Shown one piece after another: positions 10,057 through 18,424 of a stretch of 64,000 bases of DNA. This stretch comes from Ferrovibrio sp. GTDB taxonomy: Bacteria; Pseudomonadota; Alphaproteobacteria; Ferrovibrionales; Ferrovibrionaceae. Position 1 is the first letter of the stretch. Every line of letters begins with the position of its first letter. Position numbers and translations under genes: made by a program. The notes beneath the pieces were generated by a model. It worked only from the letters and a program-made list of their open reading frames with translations. It did not search any database and had not been told where the DNA came from. The stretch is taken from the NCBI RefSeq assembly GCF_017994015.1, contig NZ_JAGOLP010000019.1:1-64000 (forward strand), read 5' to 3'.

Positions 10057-11523
10057 ATGACAGTGTCGGATACGCAGCCACCACAGACGGAGCAGCTTAC
10101 CACACACCAGCCGGCCGGAACCAAACCGGCGGGCATGGCCAGCCCGCGTTTTGGCCTGTCGCGCCGGCTGCTGGTGCTGACGCTGTTTTTTGTCATGCTG
10201 GCCGAAGTGATGCTCTACCTGCCTTCGGCGGCGCGGTTCCGGGTGTCGTATTTTGAAGCCAAGATCGAATTGGCCAGCCTGGCGGCCTTGTCGCTGGTGG
10301 CGGCGCCCGATGCCATGGTGAGCGAGGAACTGGAAGACGAATTGCTGCGCGGCGTGGATGCCAAGCTGGTGGCGATGCGGCGCAATTCCACCCGTGCGCT
10401 GATGCTGTCGGATCGCCAGGATCTGCCGATGCTGGGGCCGGCCTTTGATCTCAGCCATTGGATGTGGTGGGAAGCCATTGGCGATGCGCTGATGCTGCTG
10501 GCCGGCCAGGTTGATCCCTATTTGCGCGTGGTTGGGCCGGCGCCGCGTTATCCCGATACCGAGATCGAGGTGGTGTTGCCTTCGGCGCCGCTGGTGCAGG
10601 CGATGCGTGATTTCTCCGGCCGCATCTTCTGGGTGTCGCTGGCGATATCCGGCTTTGCCGCCATGCTGGTTTATTGCGCGCTGCAATGGCTGCTGGTGGC
10701 GCCGATGCAGCGGCTGACGCGCAGTATTGTCGGCTTCCGCGCCGCGCCCGAGGATGTGCGCCAGATCATCGAGCCGTCAACCCGGCAGGACGAGCTTGGC
10801 CTGGCCGAACGCGAATTGCGCGCCATGCAGCAGGATCTGCGCCAGGCCCTCACCCAGCGCCAGCGCCTGGCCCAGCTTGGCATCGCGGTGAGCAAGATCA
10901 GCCATGATCTGCGTAACATGCTGGCCTCGGCGCAGCTGGTGTCTGACCGCCTGGCGGAATCCGACGATCCGATTGTGCGCCAGGCTGCGCCGCGGCTGGT
11001 GGACAGCCTGGATCGCGCCATTGCGCTCTGCGCCCAGACCCTGCGCTATGGCAAGGCCGAGGAACGCCCACCGCAGCCGGAAGCCTTGCCGCTCCATGAT
11101 TTCTGCGAGGATGTGGCTGCCGCGCTCGGCCTGCCGGAACAAACTGCTTTGGCCTGGAAAAACCGCGTGCCGGGCGATCTGGTGCTGCGGGTGGACCCGG
11201 AGCAATTCTACCGTATCATGCTCAACCTGCTGCGTAATGCCTTGCAGGCAATGCCGCAGGGCGGTGAAATCCGCCTCAATGCCACGGTGCATGATGGCCG
11301 CGTGGCGATTGAGATCGCCGATACCGGCGGCGGCCTGAGCGAGCCGGCCCGCGCCCATCTGTTCGAAGCGTTTCGCGGCGGTGCGCGCCAGGGCGGCACC
11401 GGGCTGGGCCTGGCGATTGCGCGGGAACTGGCGCGCGGCCATGGCGGCGAACTGGAACTGGCGCGCACCGGGCCGCTGGGCACCACTTTCCGCATCCTGC
11501 TGCCGCATGACGGGCAGAATTAA
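10057..11523 (+). CDS. Membrane sensor histidine kinase (HAMP-HisKA-HATPase)
   Basis: A 488-residue class I histidine kinase. One membrane helix lies at about residues 37-58 and a second at about 195-217, with a periplasmic sensor region of about 135 residues between them. A HAMP linker follows (about 220-270). The H-box is ISHDLRN with the phospho-acceptor at His283. The ATPase domain has an N-box LLRNALQAMP, a G1 box DTGGGLS and a G2 box GGTGLGLAIA. No response regulator gene is adjacent, so the partner is unknown and may be encoded elsewhere. It diverges from mscS across 111 bp. No convincing ribosome-binding site precedes the ATG chosen; an in-frame ATG 26 codons later is an alternative. 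Confidence 0.93.
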   Translation: MTVSDTQPPQTEQLTTHQPAGTKPAGMASPRFGLSRRLLVLTLFFVMLAEVMLYLPSAARFRVSYFEAKIELASLAALSLVAAPDAMVSEELEDELLRGVDAKLVAMRRNSTRALMLSDRQDLPMLGPAFDLSHWMWWEAIGDALMLLAGQVDPYLRVVGPAPRYPDTEIEVVLPSAPLVQAMRDFSGRIFWVSLAISGFAAMLVYCALQWLLVAPMQRLTRSIVGFRAAPEDVRQIIEPSTRQDELGLAERELRAMQQDLRQALTQRQRLAQLGIAVSKISHDLRNMLASAQLVSDRLAESDDPIVRQAAPRLVDSLDRAIALCAQTLRYGKAEERPPQPEALPLHDFCEDVAAALGLPEQTALAWKNRVPGDLVLRVDPEQFYRIMLNLLRNALQAMPQGGEIRLNATVHDGRVAIEIADTGGGLSEPARAHLFEAFRGGARQGGTGLGLAIARELARGHGGELELARTGPLGTTFRILLPHDGQN

Positions 11524-11582
11524 GTGCCGGTTAACCTTGTCGCTTAACCTTCGATTCAGCGGCGTGGGCTAGGATGCCGGGC

Positions 11583-12056
11583 ATGATGATCCAACGTCTC
11601 GCCCTTCTGCTGCTTCTGCCGCTGGCGCTTGCCGCCTGCGCCTCCCCGCTGCCCCCTGCCGGCACCACCGGCGCGGTGGGCCTTGGCGCCGAATATCTGG
11701 TGAAGAAGGTTGAGAAGCGCTACGACGTGGAATGCGGCTTTTTCAACTTCCTGGAAGCCGGCGAATTCTGCTCCAGCAAATACAAACCCACCGACCGCGA
11801 ACAGGTGCATTGTTTCAAGACCCTGGGCGGCGTGGATTGTTACAGCGAACGCGACCCCTACATGCTGGCCGGCCGCTCATTGCCCACAGCGCCGCGTGAA
11901 CTGGCCGATCCGCCCATGCCGATGCAGCCGCCCGAAAACCGCTGGAATGCCGTGGTGGAGAGCTTTGATAAGAAGCCGCAGCCGCAGCAAAGCACCGCCA
12001 AGCCGATGGACATCTCGCCCTCCCTGCTGCCGCAGCAACCGCAACAGGCGCAGTAA
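11583..12056 (+). CDS. Small predicted lipoprotein
   Basis: A protein of about 157 residues with a clear lipoprotein signal: hydrophobic core LALLLLLPLALAAC with lipobox LAAC, which predicts lipidation of that Cys and outer- or inner-membrane anchoring in the periplasm. The mature part has several cysteines (ECGFF, EFCSS, VHCF, VDCYS) that could form disulfides, and a Pro/Gln-rich tail. I recognise no family. An AGGA lies 8 nt before the ATG at 11583; in-frame ATGs at 11574 and 11586 are alternatives. Upstream is a TTAACC direct repeat (11531-11549), and the stop codon sits inside an inverted repeat. Confidence 0.8.
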   Translation: MMIQRLALLLLLPLALAACASPLPPAGTTGAVGLGAEYLVKKVEKRYDVECGFFNFLEAGEFCSSKYKPTDREQVHCFKTLGGVDCYSERDPYMLAGRSLPTAPRELADPPMPMQPPENRWNAVVESFDKKPQPQQSTAKPMDISPSLLPQQPQQAQ

Positions 12057-12081
12057 TCATCGCGTCACAAGCGAGTGATTA
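12054..12081 (+). terminator. Inverted repeat at lipoprotein stop, weak terminator candidate
   Basis: TAATCATCGC (12054-12063) pairs with GCGAgTGATTA (12071-12081) around a 7-nt loop, with one bulged G. The stop codon TAA forms the 5' edge of the stem. There is no run of T directly after it, so termination would be weak or the hairpin may only protect the mRNA 3' end. Confidence 0.35.
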
Positions 12082-12120
12082 AGGGCTGGATTTGGCGCCG
12101 CCCATGCTATTTTCCCCGGT

Positions 12121-13974
12121 ATGATCACTAGCCCGCCAGGCAAGGCGCAGGAATGGGTGTGGCATCTGCCGGTGCCGCCAGACATCCTGTGGCCGCTGCT
12201 CTCCGATACTGCCCGCTTCAACGAAGCCGCCGGCACGCCGCGCTACACCGTGACAGAAAGCCCCAATGCCGATGGTTCGGTGCGCCGGCTGGCGCAAGCG
12301 GAATACAAGGGCATCCGGGTTTCCTGGGATGAGGAACCCTATGAATGGCTTGCCGGGCAGTGGTTTCAGCAGCGCCGGCTGTTTCGCAGCGGACCGCTGC
12401 GCCATCTGGCGGTGCGGTTTGTGCTGGCGCCGGAACAGGGCGGCAGCCGCATCACCTATCGCCTGGCCGCCGCACCGCGCGGGCTGCTCGGGCAATTGCT
12501 GTTTCTCAGCGGCTTCATGCGCAAATCCGGCGTGGCTATCGAAGCCATGCTGCGCCAGGCGGCGGCCTTTGCCCAGCACAGCCGGCCGCTGGTTTTTGAC
12601 TACACACCGCCGCCCGCCCCGCCCGGCGCTGCGGAAAGATTGCGCAGCCTGACCCAGGCGCTGGCCAGCGGCGGCTATGGCCATGGCCTGGCGGAAAAGC
12701 TGGCGCAGGAAATCGAAACGGCGCAGGAAGTGGACCTGGTGCGGATGCGACCGCGCCGGCTGGCCACTGCTTGGCAAGCGCCGTTGCGCCATGTGCTGGA
12801 ACTCTGCCTGGATGCCACCAAACGCGGCATGCTGAGCATGAGCTGGAACCTGCTCTGCCCACGCTGCGGCGGCGCCAAGAGCCAGGTTTCCACTCTGGCC
12901 GAATTGCCGGGCCAGGCGCATTGCCCATCCTGCAACATTGTTTATGACGGCGATTTTGCCCGCAATGTGGAAATCGCCTTCCAGCCGGCGCTCAACCTGC
13001 GGCCGCTGGCAATCGGCGAATTCTGCATGGGCGGGCCGCATGTTTCGCGCCATATCCTGGTGCAGCAAATCCTCGATCCCGGCGAAAGCCGCGAACTGGC
13101 CGCCGACCTGCCGCCCGGCGATTATCGCCTGCGCGCGCTGGAGCCGGGTGGCGAAGCCAGCATCAGCCTTGGCGCTGGCAGCGGCTTCCCGGCCCTGCTG
13201 GCCTTGCCGGGGCCGGGCAATGGCAGTTTCACGATCACGCCCGGGCCGCCTGCGCCAGCCGGTTGCCTGCGCCTGGAAAACCGCACAACCCGCCGGCTGA
13301 CCCTGGTGATCGAGGATCGGGGCTGGCGCAACGAAGCGGTGACGGCGCATGAAGTGACAACCTTGCAGGCCTTCCGCGACCTGCTGCCCAACCAGGTGCT
13401 GCGGCCCGGCGAAACCGTGGCGATTGAGCATGTGACTTTGCTGTTCACCGACCTGGAAGGCTCCACCGCGCTCTATGAACGCATCGGCGACGGCGCCGCC
13501 TATCGCATGGTGCGGCGGCATTTTGCCTTTCTGGCCGAGGAAGTGCGCGCCTGCGACGGCACATTGGTGAAAACCATCGGTGATGCGGTGATGGCGGCCT
13601 TTGCCGATCCGGCCCAGGCTTTGCGCGCCGCCATCGGCGTGCAGCGCGGCATCCATCGCTTCAACACCAAGTTCCATGCCAAGACCGCGCGCGAGGGCCG
13701 CCCGACGCTGGAAGCCGTGACCCTGAAAATGGGCCTGCATGCCGGCCGCTGCATCGCGGTGAATCTCAACGACCGGCTGGATTATTTCGGCTCGGCGGTG
13801 AACCTGGCCGCCCGCCTGCAAGGCCGTTGCCGTGGCGGCGAGATTGTGCTGTCGCAAAGCCTGAGCCAGGACCCTGCTGTGCGGCCGGTGCTGGATGGTA
13901 TCAGCCAGAGTGAGGAAGTGGCCGAACTGAAAGGCTTTGACCAGCCGGTGCCATTCCTGCGCCTGCGGCCATAG
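12121..13974 (+). CDS. SRPBCC / zinc-ribbon / class III adenylate-guanylate cyclase
   Basis: A 617-residue soluble signalling enzyme. Residues about 1-165 look like an SRPBCC (START-like) domain, which usually binds a hydrophobic ligand. Residues about 170-430 correspond to the DUF5939-type linker and contain a CPRCGG...HCPSCN four-cysteine zinc ribbon near 243-270. The C-terminal class III cyclase domain starts at about 440: metal Asp in LLFTDLEGST, second metal Asp in VKTIGDAVMAAF, and the transition-state pair Asn/Arg in VNLAARLQ. The Lys in LVKTIGD and Asp in LDYFG favour ATP, so cAMP is the likely product. The gene converges on the APH/P-loop gene, stops 6 bp apart. The ligand is unknown. 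Confidence 0.88.
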   Translation: MITSPPGKAQEWVWHLPVPPDILWPLLSDTARFNEAAGTPRYTVTESPNADGSVRRLAQAEYKGIRVSWDEEPYEWLAGQWFQQRRLFRSGPLRHLAVRFVLAPEQGGSRITYRLAAAPRGLLGQLLFLSGFMRKSGVAIEAMLRQAAAFAQHSRPLVFDYTPPPAPPGAAERLRSLTQALASGGYGHGLAEKLAQEIETAQEVDLVRMRPRRLATAWQAPLRHVLELCLDATKRGMLSMSWNLLCPRCGGAKSQVSTLAELPGQAHCPSCNIVYDGDFARNVEIAFQPALNLRPLAIGEFCMGGPHVSRHILVQQILDPGESRELAADLPPGDYRLRALEPGGEASISLGAGSGFPALLALPGPGNGSFTITPGPPAPAGCLRLENRTTRRLTLVIEDRGWRNEAVTAHEVTTLQAFRDLLPNQVLRPGETVAIEHVTLLFTDLEGSTALYERIGDGAAYRMVRRHFAFLAEEVRACDGTLVKTIGDAVMAAFADPAQALRAAIGVQRGIHRFNTKFHAKTAREGRPTLEAVTLKMGLHAGRCIAVNLNDRLDYFGSAVNLAARLQGRCRGGEIVLSQSLSQDPAVRPVLDGISQSEEVAELKGFDQPVPFLRLRP

Positions 13975-13980
13975 AGTGTT

Positions 13981-15513
<1,533 letters not shown>

Positions 15514-15592
15514 GGGGCCACTCTACCCCACAACCATGACACGGCCTTGACTTGGCTCAAAACACATGGGCTCAAAAAACACCGGCCTTGCG

Positions 15593-15772
15593 TTACGGCA
15601 TCGGCGGGCGCCGCCCGGTGAGCAGGCTGTAAACCAGCGAGATCAGGAACAGCACCAGGAAGATGAAGAACAGGATTTGCGCAATGCCGCCCGCCGTGGC
15701 GGCCAGGCCGCCAAAACCGAACAGGCCGGCGACCAGCGCCAGAATGAAAAACACCACAGCCCAGTACAACAT
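15593..15772 (-). CDS. DUF1328 (YtjA-like) small membrane protein
   Basis: A 59-residue protein beginning [20 protein letters not shown], with two hydrophobic helices separated by a Gly/Ala-rich turn and a basic tail (TGRRPPMP). This is the standard length and sequence of DUF1328 membrane peptides, which are commonly stress-associated. An AGGAG lies 7 nt upstream of this ATG, which sets the start at 15772; the frame extends further upstream without family similarity. Function is not known. Confidence 0.87.
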   Translation of the reverse strand: MLYWAVVFFILALVAGLFGFGGLAATAGGIAQILFFIFLVLFLISLVYSLLTGRRPPMP

Positions 15773-15972
15773 GGCTCGTCTCCTTTGTCGGATTTCAGAT
15801 CGGATAACGCAGCCATGGGGCACCGACATTGCGGCACCGATAGGGGCATTCCAGGGCAAAACAGCCTTATTACTTAAGCCGGGGCAAAACGCGCGGGGCG
15901 TGTTTGATGCAAAACGTCTCGGAAATATTGCCGCTTTGCCATACTCGCGCCGGCATGGTGGTTGAGGGATTT

Positions 15973-16056
15973 ATGCAGCATGACTGGCTAGGCTGGCTGA
16001 CAGGATTGCTGCAAGCTTCGCCCTTTTCCGGCTGCTGCGGAGCTGCCCGGCGCTAA
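15973..16056 (+). CDS. Candidate 27-codon small ORF
   Basis: ATG at 15973 is preceded by GAGGGA three nt upstream. It encodes 27 residues, including a DWLGWL motif and a CCGAARR end, and stops at TAA 16054-16056. The stop is within a GCGCT-AAT-AGCGC stem-loop. It could be a small amphipathic or membrane-active peptide, or chance. No downstream gene on this strand would make it a leader peptide. Codon evidence is too short to decide. Confidence 0.25.
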   Translation: MQHDWLGWLTGLLQASPFSGCCGAARR

Positions 16057-16148
16057 TAGCGCAGGCGCGGGTGGGCAAAAAAGAGGGAAGGCATCAAAAC
16101 TAACAAAAAACGCACTTAAAACGAACGCTTTATGAACAAATAAGCCTG

Positions 16149-16168
16149 AAGCGTTTCAATAAACGCTT
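16149..16168. terminator. Candidate terminator hairpin downstream of ubiG
   Basis: AAGCGTTT (16149-16156) and AAACGCTT (16161-16168) form a perfect 8-bp stem with a 4-nt loop, 17 bp beyond the ubiG stop. On the ubiG transcript the stem is followed by a T-rich stretch (CTTATTTGTT), which fits a weak intrinsic terminator. A competing stem is possible with AACGCTT at 16124-16130. Confidence 0.45.
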
Positions 16169-16184
16169 GTTTCGTGATCCAAAT

Positions 16185-16925
16185 CTACCGCCGCACAGCC
16201 ACCATCAGGTAATTCACCCCGGTATCGCGGGTGATTGACCATTTTTCGCTTAAGGGATCGTAGCTGGCGCCGGCCACGGCGCTGACATTGAGGCCTGCAT
16301 CGCGCATCAGCTTGGCGAGCTCATGGGGTTTTAGGAATTTTTTCCAGTCATGCGTGCCTTTCGGCAGCCAGCGCAGGATATATTCGGCGCCCACAATCGC
16401 CAGGGCATAGGCCTTGGGCGTGCGGTTGAGGGTGGCGCCGATGAGAATCCCGCCGGGCTTGAGCATCTGGCCGAGGCAGCGGAAGAAGCCGGCCGGATCG
16501 GCGACATGCTCCACCACTTCCAGCGCCAGGATGACATCAAATTGTGCGCCTGAGGCGGCCAGGGCTTCCGCCGAGGTGCAGCGGTAATCGATGGCCAGGC
16601 CGGATTCGGCGGCATGGTGGCGGGCGACGCCGATATTCTTTTCCGACGCATCAACCCCGACCACGGCGGCGCCGAGCCGCGCCATCGGCTCGGCCGCCAG
16701 GCCGCCGCCGCAGCCGATATCGAGCAGGCCGAGGCCGGCAAGCGGGCTTGGCGCCAGCGGGTCACGGCGATAATGCGCGGCCACCGCATCGCGGATATAG
16801 CCGAGCCGCACCGGATTGAACCGATGCAATGGCCGGAAGCTGCCGGCGGGGTTCCACCACTCGGCTGAAAGAGCGGAAAACCGGGCGATTTCCTCGGGGT
16901 CTATACTCGCGGCCTGGATGCTCAT
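16185..16925 (-). CDS. ubiG: Ubiquinone biosynthesis O-methyltransferase UbiG
   Basis: A 246-residue SAM-dependent methyltransferase that performs both O-methylation steps of ubiquinone synthesis. The N-terminal signature includes EEIARFSALSAEWWNPAGSF and PLHRFNPVRLGYI, the SAM-binding motif I is LLDIGCGGGLAAEPMARLG, and later motifs include EVVEHV and GGILIGATLNRTPK. The C-terminal DTGVNYLMV ending is typical of the family. I choose the ATG at 16925 over a TTG three codons upstream, because it gives the usual short N-terminus. The gene diverges from lysC across a region that holds a perfect 14-bp palindrome. Confidence 0.95.
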   Translation of the reverse strand: MSIQAASIDPEEIARFSALSAEWWNPAGSFRPLHRFNPVRLGYIRDAVAAHYRRDPLAPSPLAGLGLLDIGCGGGLAAEPMARLGAAVVGVDASEKNIGVARHHAAESGLAIDYRCTSAEALAASGAQFDVILALEVVEHVADPAGFFRCLGQMLKPGGILIGATLNRTPKAYALAIVGAEYILRWLPKGTHDWKKFLKPHELAKLMRDAGLNVSAVAGASYDPLSEKWSITRDTGVNYLMVAVRR

Positions 16926-16974
16926 GCTGGGCAACTTTATCTCGCCTCTCGGCTTGCTTTAACGGACGGCGCAA

Positions 16975-16988
16975 GCGTATTAATACGC
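16975..16988. promoter_or_regulatory. Perfect 14-bp palindrome between ubiG and lysC
   Basis: GCGTATTAATACGC is a perfect 14-bp palindrome, 50 bp upstream of the ubiG start and 124 bp upstream of lysC. Its position in a divergent promoter region suggests an operator, but I cannot assign a regulator. Confidence 0.4.
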
Positions 16989-17112
16989 GCCTTTTTCCGC
17001 CCGTCACCCGCTATGGGCACTCGCCTCGGGCGATGGCCCTGGGGAGGGGCCCCTGGCGAGAGGGACGGAACCGGGGCAGTCTATAACGGAACAGCATACG
17101 GGATCGAGCCGC

Positions 17113-18333
17113 ATGGCGCGCTTGGTAATGAAATTCGGCGGCACCTCGGTCGGCTCGGTGGAGCGGATCAAGAATGTTGCGCAAAAGGTGAAGCGCGAGG
17201 TTGAGGCCGGCCATCAGGTGGCGGTGGTGGTCTCGGCCATGTCGGGTGAAACCAACAAACTGGTGGATCTGTGCAAGCAGATCGATCCGGTGCATGACCA
17301 GCGTGAATATGACGTGGTGGTGGCATCGGGCGAACAGGTCACCACCGGCCTGCTCAGCATCGCCTTGCAGGCGGTGGGGGTGAAGGCGCGGTCGTGGCAG
17401 GGCTGGCAGATCCCGATCCGCACCGATGGCATGCATGGCCGGGCGCGCATCGAGGGCATTGATGCCGAGGCGTTGCTGAAGGCGATGAGCGACGGCACCG
17501 TGGCCGTGGTGGCCGGTTTCCAGGGTGTTGGCCCGGAAAGCCGCGTCGCCACTTTGGGCCGCGGCGGTTCGGATACCTCGGCGGTGGCCTTGGCCGCAGC
17601 CCTGGGCGCCGAACGCTGCGACATCTACACCGATGTGGACGGGGTTTACACCGCCGATCCGCGCATCGTGAAAAAAGCCCGCAAACTGGATAAGATCACC
17701 TACGAGGAAATGCTGGAACTGGCGTCGCTGGGCGCCAAGGTGCTGCAAACCCGCTCGGTTGAGATGGCGATGAACCATCGGGTGCGCACGCAGGTTCTGT
17801 CGAGCTTTGCCGATCAGCCCGGCACGCTCGTTGTGGATGAGGAAGAGATCGTGGAAAAGCAGATCGTTTCAGGTGTCACCTATTCCGCCGACGAGGCCAA
17901 GATCACGCTGATCGGCGTGGCCGACCGCCCCGGCATTGCCGCCGCGATCTTCGGCCCGCTGTCGGAAGGCGGCATCAATGTTGACATGATCGTGCAGAAC
18001 ATCTCGGAAGACGGCAAAAAGACCGACATGACCTTCACGCTCGGCCGCGCTGATCTGGATCGCGCCGTGGCGCAGCTTGAGAAGCTGAAAGGCTCGCTCG
18101 ACTGGGCCAAGCTGGTGCCGGACAAGAATGTGGTGAAGGTGAGCGTGGTGGGCGTGGGCATGCGCAGCCATGCCGGCGTGGCGCATACCATGTTTCAGGC
18201 TTTGGCCGACAAGGGCATCAATATCCAGGCCATCACCACCTCGGAAATCAAGGTGAGCGTGCTGATCGCCGCTGAATATACCGAACTGGCGGTGCGCTCG
18301 CTGCACACCGCTTTTGGCCTCGACGCCGACTGA
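17113..18333 (+). CDS. lysC: Aspartate kinase
   Basis: A 406-residue aspartokinase, catalysing the first step of the aspartate pathway to Lys, Thr and Met. The N-terminal motif KFGGTSVGS, the GRGGSDTSAVALAAALGAERC stretch in parts, and the substrate loop TDVDGVYTADPR define the catalytic domain (about 1-245). Two ACT domains follow (about 265-405), with the allosteric signature GVADRPGIAAAIF and the second GVGMRSHAGVA. Length and domains match the alphaproteobacterial lysine/threonine-regulated form. It heads the run toward ptsP, 91 bp upstream of that gene. Confidence 0.96.
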   Translation: MARLVMKFGGTSVGSVERIKNVAQKVKREVEAGHQVAVVVSAMSGETNKLVDLCKQIDPVHDQREYDVVVASGEQVTTGLLSIALQAVGVKARSWQGWQIPIRTDGMHGRARIEGIDAEALLKAMSDGTVAVVAGFQGVGPESRVATLGRGGSDTSAVALAAALGAERCDIYTDVDGVYTADPRIVKKARKLDKITYEEMLELASLGAKVLQTRSVEMAMNHRVRTQVLSSFADQPGTLVVDEEEIVEKQIVSGVTYSADEAKITLIGVADRPGIAAAIFGPLSEGGINVDMIVQNISEDGKKTDMTFTLGRADLDRAVAQLEKLKGSLDWAKLVPDKNVVKVSVVGVGMRSHAGVAHTMFQALADKGINIQAITTSEIKVSVLIAAEYTELAVRSLHTAFGLDAD

Positions 18334-18424
18334 GCGGGGCTGGGCAATGTGGGGGCCTGATGTATCGAGGGGGCGCTGAGCAAGCCTGCGATGCGATCCG
18401 GGATAACATCCTGGATGGTGTGGC

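Larger units (their letters stand above)
15773..16184. other. Intergenic region with small-ORF candidate and alternative hairpins
   Basis: These 412 bp lie between the DUF1328 gene and the 3' end of ubiG. The left end should hold the DUF1328 promoter (minus strand). The middle holds a possible 27-codon ORF (15973-16056) with a short hairpin at its stop. The right end is AT-rich and has three copies of an AACGCTT/AAGCGTT motif that can form two alternative stems. I recognise no RNA gene. Confidence 0.6.

Noticed and set aside
11531-11549. TTAACC-N7-TTAACC as a CtrA binding site
   Set aside because: The CtrA consensus I know is TTAA-N7-TTAA; here the two TTAA cores are 9 nt apart, so the match is not convincing.
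15973-16168. Trp-type attenuator (two Trp codons in a small ORF, then alternative hairpins)
   Set aside because: There is no biosynthetic gene downstream on that strand; ubiG lies antisense, and the hairpin is better explained as its terminator.
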